From NCBI GenBank assembly GCA_946479615.1, contig CAMLGR010000087.1, forward strand, positions 1 to 19,869: 19,869 nt of DNA, read 5' to 3'. Shown piece after piece: positions 1-8,280 of the stretch; within the stretch, counting starts at the first letter, position 1, and every line of letters starts with the position of its first letter. A program made the translations under genes and the position numbers. The stretch is from an uncultured Bacteroidota bacterium (GTDB lineage: Bacteria > Bacteroidota > Bacteroidia > Chitinophagales > Chitinophagaceae). The notes below the pieces were generated by a model, which was not told the origin of the DNA, searched no databases, and saw only the letters and a program-made list of their open reading frames with translations.

Positions 1-890
1 TACTGGCAGTGGGTAAGAAGGCATTGATGATGCACGAAAAAACCCATGAAAGCATCCGTACTGTTCGCCCGCTGAAAGACGGTGTAATCGCCGACTTCAA
101 CGCGGCTGAATTGATGATCCGTGAACTGATCAAACTGGTATATCCCAAAAAACCATTATTCCCGCCAAGCTGGAGAATGATGATCTGCATACCTTCTTCC
201 ATTACTGAAGTAGAAAAACGAGCCGTACGCGACAGTGCTGAACAAGCCGGCGCCAAAGAAGTATATCTCCTTCATGAACCAATGGCTGCTGCATTGGGTA
301 TCGGTATCGATGTCGAAGAACCGGTAGGAAATATGATCATTGATATCGGTGGTGGTACCACTGGCATCACCGTGATCGCCCTGGCAGGTATCGTGTGCGA
401 CCAGAGCATCCGTATCGCCGGTGATGAATTTACAGCCGATATTATGGAAGCATTGCGCCGCTATCACAGCTTGCTGATCGGTGAGCGTACTGCCGAACAG
501 ATCAAGATCAATGTAGGAGCTGCCATGAAAGACCTCGATAACCCTCCTGAAGATATTCCTGTCAATGGTCGTGACCTGGTAACAGGTATTCCCAAACAAA
601 TCATGGTCAGTTACCAGGAAATTGCAGAAGCACTTGATAAAAGCATCTTCAAGATCGAAGAAGCCATTCTCAAAGCGCTCGAACAAACCCCGCCTGAACT
701 GGCTGCTGACATCTATCGCCGCGGATTGTACCTGACCGGTGGTGGCGCTTTGTTAAGAGGCCTTGACAAAAGATTAAGTCAAAAAATCAAATTACCGGTG
801 CACGTAGCCGACGATCCGCTGAAAAGCGTGGTCCGTGGTACGGGTATTGCTCTTAAAAATTACGATAAGTATCCGTTCGTGATGAGATAA
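1..890 (+). CDS. mreB: MreB, rod-shape-determining actin homologue (5' end missing)
   Basis: This is the bacterial actin that polymerises under the inner membrane and positions the lateral-wall synthesis machinery. The frame is open from base 3. A GTG at 9 could be read as a start, but the residues before it (L-A) continue the MreB motif LAVGK, so the gene begins outside the window and about 50 N-terminal residues, including the first phosphate loop, are missing. Visible family marks are RPLKDGVIADF just after the cut, the phosphate-2 motif IDIGGGTTG (bases 339-365) and the adenosine motif TGGGALLRGL (735-764). The protein ends at a TAA at 888-890, the expected C-terminus for a protein of about 345 residues. 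It heads the shape operon mreB-mreC-mreD-mrdA-rodA. Identity is near certain from motifs plus neighbours. Confidence 0.97.
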   Translation, partial: LAVGKKALMMHEKTHESIRTVRPLKDGVIADFNAAELMIRELIKLVYPKKPLFPPSWRMMICIPSSITEVEKRAVRDSAEQAGAKEVYLLHEPMAAALGIGIDVEEPVGNMIIDIGGGTTGITVIALAGIVCDQSIRIAGDEFTADIMEALRRYHSLLIGERTAEQIKINVGAAMKDLDNPPEDIPVNGRDLVTGIPKQIMVSYQEIAEALDKSIFKIEEAILKALEQTPPELAADIYRRGLYLTGGGALLRGLDKRLSQKIKLPVHVADDPLKSVVRGTGIALKNYDKYPFVMR

Positions 891-904
891 GTACGGACTA
901 CCCA

Positions 905-939
905 TACGAAGTAAGTTTCGGGAGCGTTCTTATTTCGTA
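905..939. repeat. Imperfect hairpin between mreB and mreC
   Basis: The arms are 905-915 (TACGAAGTAAG) and 929-939 (CTTATTTCGTA), giving 11 pairs, one of them G-U in the + transcript, around a 13-base loop. No T-run follows, so it does not look like an intrinsic terminator. It could be an mRNA processing or stability element that sets mreB apart from the rest of the operon. The 71-base gap holds nothing else I recognise. Confidence 0.5.
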
Positions 940-961
940 GTATAACTTCAAACCGGCTCAG

Positions 962-1840
962 TTGCGTAATATATTTCTCTTCATTCGCCGCTATTTTACA
1001 TTTGTTACCTTCCTGCTGCTGCAGGCAGTGGCCCTGTGGTTCCTGTTTACTTACAACCGCTTTTACCGGGCCAAAGGAATGGGTGTCGCCAATGAAATGA
1101 CCGGCTGGTTCAATTCCAAATACAATAACGTAGAAGATTTTTTCGCCATGAAAGAAGAGAATCGCCGCCTGATCAGGATGAACGATTCCCTGATGAACCT
1201 GCTCCCTTCCAATTTTATTAAGAACGATACCAGTTCCCGCGTTACCATCGATTCGTTGCCGCATGATACGACCGGTGCCACGCGCCAGTACCGCTGGACC
1301 TATGCACAGGTAACCTATACGACTGTCAACGCGGAGAAAAATTATATCCAGATCAACAAAGGATCCAACCAGGGCATTAAGGATAATATGGGTGTATTCA
1401 GCTCCGATGGAGGGCTGGCTGGCAAAATCGTCAATGTAGGATCTAACTACAGCACCGCTATGAGCCTGTTGCATGTACAGAATAATGTGAACGCGATCAT
1501 TAAAAAAACAGGTAGTTCGGGCTGGATTTCCTGGGATGGCAAGAATCCTCATTTCCTGAATATGACAGGTATTTCCAAGAGTGATTCGCTGGTGAAAGGA
1601 GATTCCGTGCTGACAGGGTTATTCTCTTTAAGTTTTCCTCCCGGTCATTTAGTGGGCACGGTAGCCGAGATCGTTCCTGATAATTCCACCAACTTCTATG
1701 TGCTGAAGATCAAGCCGGCTGCTAATTTCAGCGATCTGCAACAGGTAATGATCGTAGAAAATATCGATTATACAGAGAAAGCCGATCTGTTACTCGAAAC
1801 AAAGAAAAAAGTCGATGACGCTAAAAAGGCAACGCATTGA
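962..1840 (+). CDS. mreC: MreC, rod-shape-determining protein
   Basis: MreC is the bitopic membrane protein that links MreB to PBP2 and activates the elongasome. The 292-residue product has a short cytoplasmic N-terminus (MRNIFLFIRRYF), a membrane helix at about residues 11-30, a charged probable coiled coil at about 58-82, and the beta-domain motif INKGSNQGIKDNMGV at about 131-145, the family form of INKGs-x-G-v. The start is TTG at 962. This choice is supported because the next ATG lies beyond the membrane helix and because MRNxFLFIRRYF matches what I remember of Bacteroidota MreC N-termini. No Shine-Dalgarno sequence is visible. The TGA stop overlaps the mreD start by four bases, implying translational coupling. 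Confidence 0.93.
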   Translation: MRNIFLFIRRYFTFVTFLLLQAVALWFLFTYNRFYRAKGMGVANEMTGWFNSKYNNVEDFFAMKEENRRLIRMNDSLMNLLPSNFIKNDTSSRVTIDSLPHDTTGATRQYRWTYAQVTYTTVNAEKNYIQINKGSNQGIKDNMGVFSSDGGLAGKIVNVGSNYSTAMSLLHVQNNVNAIIKKTGSSGWISWDGKNPHFLNMTGISKSDSLVKGDSVLTGLFSLSFPPGHLVGTVAEIVPDNSTNFYVLKIKPAANFSDLQQVMIVENIDYTEKADLLLETKKKVDDAKKATH

Positions 1841-2370
1841 GTGATTTTATAAGAAATATCATCCGCCTGGCTGTATTCATCGCTATACAGGTATACCTGC
1901 TGAACAAGATCCCGCATCTTCACCAGTTTATCGTTCCGTATATCTATTATTTATTCGTGCTGTGGCTGCCATTCACCGTATCGAGAATGGGATTGATGTT
2001 CCTGGGTTTTATCTGCGGGATATTATTGGATTGGTTCACCAATACGCCGGGCCTGCATGCCGCAGCCTGTGTACTCATCGCTTACCTCCGCCCTTTTGTG
2101 ATAGGTGTACTTACTCCCAAAGACAGTACGGAATTCAATTACCGCGAGCCTTCGCCACGCGCCATGGGCTGGACGCCTTATATGGTGTATGTGCTGGTGC
2201 TTACCCTGTTTCACCACGGTTACATGACCTTCCTGGAATGGCTTTCCTTCGGAACATTCTTACAGTTCCTGATCAAAGTTGCTTCTACCACGGCTATCAG
2301 CCTGTTATTGATTATCATTGTTGAATTACTATTTCCGCGCAAGCTGAAATTCCGTACCAATACCGCATAA
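1837..2370 (+). CDS. mreD: MreD, rod-shape-determining membrane protein
   Basis: This 177-residue, very hydrophobic protein is the third member of the MreBCD shape complex in the inner membrane. Hydrophobic segments at roughly residues 8-24, 32-48, 50-66, 70-92, 113-130 and 140-165 suggest five or six membrane helices. The motif GxxxGxLLDWF near residues 58-68 fits MreD proteins. The start codon is TTG at 1837, overlapping the mreC stop in the string TTGA; no ATG is in a sensible place, since the first internal Met is well inside the hydrophobic core. Both mreC and mreD therefore start with TTG, which may hold their expression below that of mreB. Assignment rests on hydropathy and gene order more than on residues. 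Confidence 0.88.
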   Translation: MSDFIRNIIRLAVFIAIQVYLLNKIPHLHQFIVPYIYYLFVLWLPFTVSRMGLMFLGFICGILLDWFTNTPGLHAAACVLIAYLRPFVIGVLTPKDSTEFNYREPSPRAMGWTPYMVYVLVLTLFHHGYMTFLEWLSFGTFLQFLIKVASTTAISLLLIIIVELLFPRKLKFRTNTA

Positions 2371-2426
2371 TTCCTGCTGCGAATACTTGAAAATTTTCTT
2401 AAAAGAGAAATTTAGTACAGTAAAGA

Positions 2427-2458
2427 TTTGGAAACCGGCATTATGAGTTCGTACTTTG
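2427..2458 (+). promoter_or_regulatory. Candidate Bacteroidota-type promoter for mrdA-rodA
   Basis: In the 136-base gap between mreD and mrdA, TTTG at 2427-2430 is followed after 21 bases by TACTTTG at 2452-2458. This is near the Bacteroidota consensus TTTG-N19-21-TAnnTTTG but one base short in the -7 element. It would give a short leader before the ATG at 2507. I see no terminator after mreD, so readthrough from mreBCD is also likely. Confidence 0.35.
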
Positions 2459-2506
2459 TATTTGCAAATTATTATTCTACTTCCTTCCCTTATACTTCGC
2501 TGATCT

Positions 2507-4630
2507 ATGTCTGTGTTTAACCAGTCCAGAAGCCGTATCATCCGCCTGATTTTTCTGTTGACTTTTTTGATCATCATCGCACAGCTGTTTAACCTGCAGA
2601 TCGTTTCCAGCAAGTATAACCAGGCCGCTTTTGATAATGCTGTTTTTCCCAAGATCGTCTATCCCGAAAGAGGGATCATCTACGACCGGAAAGGACAGGC
2701 CATTCTCAACAACTCCATCATGTTTGATCTCATGGTAACACCAGCCGAGGTTAAAAATTTTGACACGCTTTCTTTTTGCCGGCTAATGGACATGGATACT
2801 GCAGATTTTGTGAAAAGGATCAAAGAAGTTATCTATAAAAATAAAAATACTGTCCGGCCATCTGTCTTTGAATCATTGCTCACACCAGAAAAACAGGCCC
2901 GTTTTCATGAAGATAGCTGGCGCTTTCCCGGGTTTGCATTGGTAGAACGTCCTGTACGCTCCTATCCCTTTTCCGTAGCTGCTCATATACTCGGTTATAT
3001 CAATGAAGTGGATGCAAAGGATATTGAACGATCCAACGATTTTTACCGGCAGGGTGACTATATCGGTAAAAGCGGGTTGGAAGCGGTCTATGAAAAAGTA
3101 TTGATGGGACAACGGGGTGTCAAATACCTGATCAAAGACAATCGTAACCGGCTTGTTGGCAGTTATGAAAATGGAGCATATGATACTGCTGCGATCGCAG
3201 GTCGCGGACTAAGAACTTACCTCGATGTGGAACTGCAACAACTGGCTGAAAAGCTGATGACCAATAAAGTCGGCGCCGTCGTCGCACTTGATCCAAAAAC
3301 AGGTGGTATTCTAACGATGGTATCGGGACCGAACTTTGATCCGAATAGCTTGACAGGTCCTGATAAAAATAAAAACTATAGCAAGCTGGTACTCGATGTA
3401 GCTGGTCCTTTGCTTAACAGAGCGATCAAAGGTCAGTATCCTCCGGGTTCTACCTTCAAACCATTAGGTGCACTCGTAGCGCTTGACGAAGGAGTGATCA
3501 CACCTTCCTATGGTTTTCCCTGCCCCGGCCGTTATCTGTTGTGTGGTAATGGAAAACCTGCGTGTACAGAATCCTGGGCCGGGCATGCTGCCAACCTGCG
3601 TTTATCCATCGCACATTCCTGTAACTCTTACTATGCCCATGTATATCGCATGACAGTCGACAACCGCCAGTTCGGGAATGTCAAAAACGGGTATATGCAC
3701 TGGAAAGGATATTTAAATGCATTCGGATTAGGTACACGGTTGGGTATTGATCTGCCCAGCGAAAGCATCGGTAATATTCCTGACACATCCGTTTATGATA
3801 AAGAATACCGTGGCTCCTGGAGCTCCTGTACCAATCTTACATTGGGTATCGGGCAGGATAAAATGACGGCTACGCCTTTGCAATTGGCCAACGCCATGTG
3901 TATCATTGCGAACAGGGGGTATTATTATACTCCGCATTTTGTAGATAAGATCGACCAGGAAACCGAAGGCGATTCTGTTTTTTTAAAAAGATACCGTCGT
4001 AAACATGAAGTGCTGACACATATTTCCGATACCGCCTACAATGCGGTAATAGGTGGCATGGAGGATGTGGTAACCCTGGGTACAGCAAGAGTGGCGCAAA
4101 TACCGGGTATCGAGATCTGCGCTAAAACAGGTACGGCAGAAAACTATACGAGGTTGTATGGAAACAGGATCAAATTGCCGAACAACTCGATGTTTGTTTG
4201 TTTTGCTCCCAAAAACAATCCGAAGATCGCTATTGCAGTAGCCGTGGAAAATGCTGGTTACGGTGCTACCTGGGCCGGCCCGATTGCCCGCATACTGATG
4301 GAAAAATACCTGAATGATACCTTGCAGGAAAAAAGCAAAGCAGACCTGGAAAGAATTGCAGGCACTAACTTGATGCCTGCTTATCTTAAAAGACTGCAAT
4401 ACTCAACCGATTCGCTCCGTGCGCGCGACTGGTTTGAAAAAACAAATGATAGCAGCTATTTAAAAAAATATACCGGTATCAGTTTCAATGAAAAGAAAGA
4501 AACGAAAGCGGCGGTACCGGTAAAGAAAAATAAACCGGCGCCTGCTGAACAGCGCAAAGAAGAATTTATCGCGATACTGCCTGAAAAAAAGTCCTTACCT
4601 AAAACTTTACCAGCACCTGTCGTTTCATGA
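2507..4630 (+). CDS. mrdA: Penicillin-binding protein 2 (peptidoglycan transpeptidase)
   Basis: This class B PBP cross-links new lateral-wall peptidoglycan as the partner of RodA. The 707 residues comprise a short cytoplasmic tail, a membrane helix at about 11-30, the pedestal with YPERGIIYDRKGQ at 52-63, and the periplasmic transpeptidase domain. The catalytic triad of motifs is complete: STFK with the active serine at 315, SCN at 371-373 and KTG at 540-542. Cysteines at 339, 346 and 353 lie between the first two motifs, in the area where some PBP2 proteins bind zinc; whether these do is unknown. After about residue 620 there is a Lys/Ala/Pro-rich tail with no recognisable domain, unusual against the roughly 630-residue enterobacterial protein. 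The ATG start fits. The TGA overlaps the rodA ATG (ATGA). Confidence 0.95.
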   Translation: MSVFNQSRSRIIRLIFLLTFLIIIAQLFNLQIVSSKYNQAAFDNAVFPKIVYPERGIIYDRKGQAILNNSIMFDLMVTPAEVKNFDTLSFCRLMDMDTADFVKRIKEVIYKNKNTVRPSVFESLLTPEKQARFHEDSWRFPGFALVERPVRSYPFSVAAHILGYINEVDAKDIERSNDFYRQGDYIGKSGLEAVYEKVLMGQRGVKYLIKDNRNRLVGSYENGAYDTAAIAGRGLRTYLDVELQQLAEKLMTNKVGAVVALDPKTGGILTMVSGPNFDPNSLTGPDKNKNYSKLVLDVAGPLLNRAIKGQYPPGSTFKPLGALVALDEGVITPSYGFPCPGRYLLCGNGKPACTESWAGHAANLRLSIAHSCNSYYAHVYRMTVDNRQFGNVKNGYMHWKGYLNAFGLGTRLGIDLPSESIGNIPDTSVYDKEYRGSWSSCTNLTLGIGQDKMTATPLQLANAMCIIANRGYYYTPHFVDKIDQETEGDSVFLKRYRRKHEVLTHISDTAYNAVIGGMEDVVTLGTARVAQIPGIEICAKTGTAENYTRLYGNRIKLPNNSMFVCFAPKNNPKIAIAVAVENAGYGATWAGPIARILMEKYLNDTLQEKSKADLERIAGTNLMPAYLKRLQYSTDSLRARDWFEKTNDSSYLKKYTGISFNEKKETKAAVPVKKNKPAPAEQRKEEFIAILPEKKSLPKTLPAPVVS

Positions 4631-5967
4631 GCAATCGTAATCCTGCCATATCGAAAGGAATTGATTCCAGCCTGGTCTGGATCTACCTGCTGCTGGTTGC
4701 CATTGGTATCATGGCCATCTTTGGCGCTACCTATAAAGAAGGCGATGCCGTTCTGCAAAGCTTTCTTGGATATAAAACAGATTACAGTAAGCAGTTTTAT
4801 TTTTTCATCATCGGTCTTATTCTAGGCCTTTTCATTTTATTGACGGATAGTAAATTCTTTTCTGCTACGGCGAATATTTCTTACGCCGCAGGTATCTTCC
4901 TGATGTTGCTGGTATTCCCTTTTCACTCCAATATTAAAGGAACAGCTTCGATTATAAAATTCGGGGGATTCCAGTTTCAGCCGGCGGAATTTTGTAAAAT
5001 ATGTGTGGCGCTGGCATTGGCAAAATATCTGTCGCGACCGGAAACGGATTTCAGTCGTACACGTTCGCAACTCATCGCAGCAGCGCTTACCCTGGCGCCG
5101 GCTGTTCTTAGTATCATGCAAAAAGAAACAGGTCTTGCCCTGGTCTTCTTTGCTTTCTTCCTGGTGATGTACCGCGAGGGTCTTCCTTCCATCATTCTTG
5201 TCATCGGGTTTGCCATGGCAGCACTGGTGATAGCAACCCTGCTGATGGAAAAAAATACACTGGCCATGATCCTGACAGGATTGGCGATCCTGACAATTTT
5301 CCTCGTCCGGAGACAATTGAAAAGAAACCGCTCCATGCTCGTTATGATCATTTTTATCTGGGCGATTTGTGTATCGGTTCAGCGTTTTGTTGTGCCTTTT
5401 GTTTTCAAGCATGTTTTTAAACTGTACCAGGTAGAAAGGATCTATAGTACCATGGGTAAAGAAGTGCCACAGGAATATATCGATGCACATAAAAATGAAA
5501 AAGAAAGTCCCGCGGAGCGGAAAAAAGATACTGATTATAATGTGCGCCAATCGAAAATCGCGATTGGCAGTGGTGGTTTATTTGGAAAAGGCTTATTAAA
5601 AGGAACACAAACGCGGTATGGGTTCGTACCAGAACAACGAACGGATTTCATTTTTGATACCGTAGCGGAAGGATTTGGGTTTACAGGTAGTTTAGTGCTG
5701 CTAAGCGTTTACCTGCTTTTATTATTCAGACTGGTCACGGTAGCGGAACGACAGCGAAGTGTATTCAGCCGTGTTTATGCGTATGGGGTAGCTTCTGTTT
5801 TCTTCTTTCATATATTGATCAATGTGGCGATGGCGATCGGTCTGGCACCGGTAATTGGTATTCCTTTGCCATTGATCAGCTATGGCGGTACCTCGCTTCT
5901 TACATTCACGGTACTTCTCTTTATCCTCATCAGGCTGGATGCCGACAGGCAAATGGTCCTTCGTTAA
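4627..5967 (+). CDS. rodA: RodA, SEDS-family peptidoglycan glycosyltransferase
   Basis: RodA polymerises glycan strands from lipid II and works as a pair with PBP2, whose gene overlaps it by four bases. The 446-residue polytopic protein shows the SEDS signatures QPAEF at 118-122, PEQRTDF at 335-341 (Asp340 matches the catalytic Asp of the family), and PLPLISYGGTSLL near the C-terminus. A charged loop at about 275-308 (PQEYIDAHKNEKESPAERKK) precedes GSGGLFGKGLLKGTQT. The usual QPDxGTA motif reads QKETGLA at 165-171, a variant I believe occurs in this phylum. The MreBCD-PBP2 neighbourhood favours RodA over FtsW. No terminator was found after the stop. Confidence 0.94.
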   Translation: MSNRNPAISKGIDSSLVWIYLLLVAIGIMAIFGATYKEGDAVLQSFLGYKTDYSKQFYFFIIGLILGLFILLTDSKFFSATANISYAAGIFLMLLVFPFHSNIKGTASIIKFGGFQFQPAEFCKICVALALAKYLSRPETDFSRTRSQLIAAALTLAPAVLSIMQKETGLALVFFAFFLVMYREGLPSIILVIGFAMAALVIATLLMEKNTLAMILTGLAILTIFLVRRQLKRNRSMLVMIIFIWAICVSVQRFVVPFVFKHVFKLYQVERIYSTMGKEVPQEYIDAHKNEKESPAERKKDTDYNVRQSKIAIGSGGLFGKGLLKGTQTRYGFVPEQRTDFIFDTVAEGFGFTGSLVLLSVYLLLLFRLVTVAERQRSVFSRVYAYGVASVFFFHILINVAMAIGLAPVIGIPLPLISYGGTSLLTFTVLLFILIRLDADRQMVLR

Positions 5968-6028
5968 TACACACACAGAATTTATTCTTCGATTGGGAAA
6001 TTGATAAATTGTGTTGCAACTTGCATAC

Positions 6029-6772
6029 ATGAAGATCATTCCGCTTTCTGAAGGCACGTTTACAATTGACAAGTCAAAACTTTTTGTTCCTTTTGATGAT
6101 GATAAAGACGATCTGCAGGCCCGTCCTGTTGGCAGCCTGCTGGTAGAAGTGCAGCCCTTTGTAGTAATCACAGAACGTGATATCCTCCTGCTTGATACTG
6201 GACTGGGATTTTCCGATAAGGAGGGCACGATGCAGTTACATAAAAACTTGCAGGCAGCCGGTATCGATCCTGCCTCTGTTACCAAAGTATTGATGAGCCA
6301 CTTGCATAAAGATCATGCCGGTGGGGTAACATTGGATACTGATCATAACAAGTTAAGTTTTCCGGCTGCAACATATTATATCCAGAAAAGGGAACTGGAC
6401 TTCGCCTACGAAAAAGGATTCCCTTCTTTTATTACAGAAGACCTGGAAGGGTTGAAAAATGCAGAACAGGTGGTATGGTTGCAGGAGGATGAAGGAACGA
6501 TCGATGGATATATCTCTTATAAACTAACCGGTGCGCATTCTCCCTTGCACCAGGTATTCACGATAAAGGAAAAGGAAGAAACCGTTTTCTTTGGCGGTGA
6601 TGATGCGCCGCAATTGCAGCAAATGAAACATCGTTTTGTTGCCAAATATGATTATGATGGGAAAAAGGCAATGGAGTTAAGGAAACTGTGGTGGGAGCAG
6701 GGCCAAAAAGAAAAATGGACATTCCTGTTTTACCACGATGTAAAAAATCCCAGCTACAGTTTCAGTAAATAA
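6029..6772 (+). CDS. Metallo-beta-lactamase-fold hydrolase
   Basis: This is a 247-residue cytoplasmic-looking protein of the MBL superfamily, which hydrolyses esters, lactones, thioesters or phosphodiesters; the substrate cannot be told here. Zinc-site marks are LLLDTG at 53-58, SHLHKDH at 90-96 (the HxHxDH core), GAHSPLHQ at 169-175, GGDDA at 189-193, and a late His in FYHD. The overall plan resembles lactonase-like or alkyl-sulfatase-unrelated small MBL proteins. ATG at 6029 is preferred over the in-frame GTG at 6011, which would add only six residues with no domain content. It lies 61 bases after rodA on the same strand with no terminator between, so it may be co-transcribed, but nothing links it to cell shape. 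It converges with the outer-membrane protein gene at 6861. Confidence 0.85.
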   Translation: MKIIPLSEGTFTIDKSKLFVPFDDDKDDLQARPVGSLLVEVQPFVVITERDILLLDTGLGFSDKEGTMQLHKNLQAAGIDPASVTKVLMSHLHKDHAGGVTLDTDHNKLSFPAATYYIQKRELDFAYEKGFPSFITEDLEGLKNAEQVVWLQEDEGTIDGYISYKLTGAHSPLHQVFTIKEKEETVFFGGDDAPQLQQMKHRFVAKYDYDGKKAMELRKLWWEQGQKEKWTFLFYHDVKNPSYSFSK

Positions 6773-6778
6773 TTGAGT

Positions 6779-6865
6779 TGTAATGAAGAATTATGAGTTG
6801 TGAATTATGAATGTTATACCTGCGGTAGCCTATTCATAATTTATAACTCATAATTCTTCATTACA
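6779..6865. repeat. 35-bp inverted repeat built of 7-bp units, between convergent genes
   Basis: Arms 6779-6813 and 6831-6865 pair over 35 positions around a 17-base loop. Thirty-two pairs are Watson-Crick, and the three exceptions (left-arm G at positions 22, 24 and 35) would be G-U pairs in RNA copied from the + strand. Each arm is a degenerate run of heptamers of the type GAATTAT/GAGTTGT. The right arm overlaps the stop codon of the - strand gene by five bases. It probably ends or protects transcripts from one or both convergent genes, although no strong T-run follows. Confidence 0.8.
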
Positions 6866-7595
6866 ATCTCCAGCCAAACGACAACCCAAATCTGAAGCCC
6901 GGCAAAAATCCTTTGTATTCCGATGATACAGATCGCTGGTTGGGATTCACATCTATCTTCAGCTTCTTTCCCACCAGCGGCACATCTTTAAACGTATCGT
7001 TCAATTCATTTTCTGCATCAGCCGATTCCTGCGCATCCCAGGGAGCGCCGCTGCCGAGTTCCTGCATCAGTATATTATGTTTGGAAGAATTCGCTTCCGG
7101 TCCGAGAAAATAAAAGTCAACCGTGAAATGATTACCGATCAGGAACTGTGCACCCAGTTGTGCACCGATACCGACGCCTGAATAATCACTGGTAACCGCA
7201 AAATCACGGGAAGTGCCATCGATATCGGCATCCGTAGTGAACGACGCATTATGTTTCATGTATTTTACATAAGGCTCGAAATAAGCGCCATGCATATTGC
7301 CTTCACCAAGATACACCCGGTAGCCGGCCATAGCTGAAAACGTTTTCTGTGTGATCGTTTCCTTTCTATCATCCAGTTTATACGTGGATGCCTGGTTAAA
7401 AGGAATACCAATTGTTAGTGTGAGTGATTTTTTTAAATTCATATTGTACTCACCACCTAATGTTATTTTGCCAAAGAAAATACCGGCAGGGGCCCATTTG
7501 ATACCGACATCGTACGTGGAGAGTTCATCGTCCTGTGCAGTAGCAGGAAATGACAGAAGAATAATAGCCAGGGAAGTAAGGATTTTTAGTTTCAT
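6861..7595 (-). CDS. Exported outer-membrane beta-barrel protein, unknown function
   Basis: The 244-residue product has a clear signal peptide (MKLKILTSLAIILLSFPATAQ, cut after about residue 21). The mature part alternates polar and apolar residues in strand-like stretches such as VGIKWAPAGIFFGKITLGGEYNMNL, GYRVYL and FEPYVKYM, and ends in GFRFGLSFGWRL, all typical of small Bacteroidota outer-membrane barrels. The N-terminal KWAPAGIFFGKITLGGEY text recurs in DUF3575-like barrel proteins as I remember them, but I cannot name a function. The gene has its own TAnnTTTG promoter 26 bases upstream. It stands alone between a terminator on its 5' side and an inverted repeat that overlaps its stop codon. 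Confidence 0.8.
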   Translation of the reverse strand: MKLKILTSLAIILLSFPATAQDDELSTYDVGIKWAPAGIFFGKITLGGEYNMNLKKSLTLTIGIPFNQASTYKLDDRKETITQKTFSAMAGYRVYLGEGNMHGAYFEPYVKYMKHNASFTTDADIDGTSRDFAVTSDYSGVGIGAQLGAQFLIGNHFTVDFYFLGPEANSSKHNILMQELGSGAPWDAQESADAENELNDTFKDVPLVGKKLKIDVNPNQRSVSSEYKGFLPGFRFGLSFGWRL

Positions 7596-7620
7596 AAAAT
7601 TGGATTTAATGATGGCGAAT

Positions 7621-7628
7621 CAAACGTA
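7621..7628 (-). promoter_or_regulatory. -7 element (TACGTTTG) of the outer-membrane protein gene
   Basis: Read on the - strand this is an exact match to the Bacteroidota -7 consensus TAnnTTTG, ending 25 bases before the ATG at 7595. No clear -33 TTTG was found at the right distance. The rest of the 7596-7844 gap holds only the terminator at 7770-7799. Confidence 0.5.
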
Positions 7629-7769
7629 ATAATATACATTTTCGGGGGAATGAGGGAGAGAATCGGGAAATTTCGGAACCACAAAAGAAGGAAGGAAATT
7701 GCTTTAAAAGAAGTTTTTACGTATAAGATCCATTTCCAGGTTTCAAAATAAACAGGATAGCCCTATGAC

Positions 7770-7799
7770 AAAAAAGGCCCGCTCTGAAAAGAGCCGGCC
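7770..7799 (-). terminator. Intrinsic terminator of the sigma/anti-sigma operon
   Basis: On the - strand a GC-rich stem (7776-7799, ten base pairs with one C-C mismatch, loop TTTC) is followed directly by six T residues (7775-7770). It lies 45 bases past the stop codon at 7845, where the ECF operon should end. Confidence 0.85.
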
Positions 7800-7844
7800 G
7801 TTGCTAACCTATGAAAAACACCAAGATCAAAGATATATAAAAAC

Positions 7845-8279
7845 TTATTTTATTATAAAATTTGTCTTGTTTCTTCTCAACGGCCTGGCACCGGCAGGGT
7901 TATTCCTTAGACGTTCCTTTCGGATATCTCTTAGCTCCTGTATAAAACGTTCCTGGTGATTATATACCTGGTCTCCGCGCTGATCCCCCATAATTTCCCT
8001 GAATTGCGCCCGGTAACGTAACCGTAGGGCAACTATCTTCTGTTGCATCACCAAACGGTCTCCGCGGTTCTCCCGGATCGTCTGCCTCCACTCTTTGAAG
8101 TATTTGTGAAAGATGGGGATAAATTTATTGCCCTCGTCTTTACTAAGATCAAGACGCTTCTGGATATACTCGCTCATCTTATCCTGGATCTTTTCATTAT
8201 TATTATCATCTTCTTCCTGTGCGAAAAGACCGGAACTGGTTACAAGCACCAAACTCAATATGAATAAAAAACGTTTCAT
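7845..8279 (-). CDS. Small exported helical protein, Spy/CpxP-like
   Basis: The 144-residue product has a signal peptide (MKRFLFILSLVLVTSSGLFAQ) and a mature part of about 123 residues that is highly charged and probably all alpha-helical, rich in Arg, Glu, Asp and Gln (for instance WRQTIRENRGDRLVMQQK). Size, export and composition resemble the Spy/CpxP group of periplasmic chaperone-sensors, and such proteins often follow ECF sigma genes in Bacteroidota. I cannot see a definite LTxxQ motif, so the family name is a suggestion. It is the last gene of a three-gene operon, its ATG one base after the stop of the membrane protein gene. By analogy it may report envelope stress or be a target of the sigma factor. 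Confidence 0.7.
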   Translation of the reverse strand: MKRFLFILSLVLVTSSGLFAQEEDDNNNEKIQDKMSEYIQKRLDLSKDEGNKFIPIFHKYFKEWRQTIRENRGDRLVMQQKIVALRLRYRAQFREIMGDQRGDQVYNHQERFIQELRDIRKERLRNNPAGARPLRRNKTNFIIK

Positions 8280-8280
8280 G

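Noticed and set aside
860..1552. 230-codon open frame on the - strand over mreC
   Set aside because: It is fully antisense to a well-supported gene, with no recognisable domain or start signal.
4837..5550. 237-codon open frame on the - strand inside rodA
   Set aside because: Its translation is rich in His, Cys, Arg and Gln with no domain, as expected for the antisense of a membrane-protein gene.
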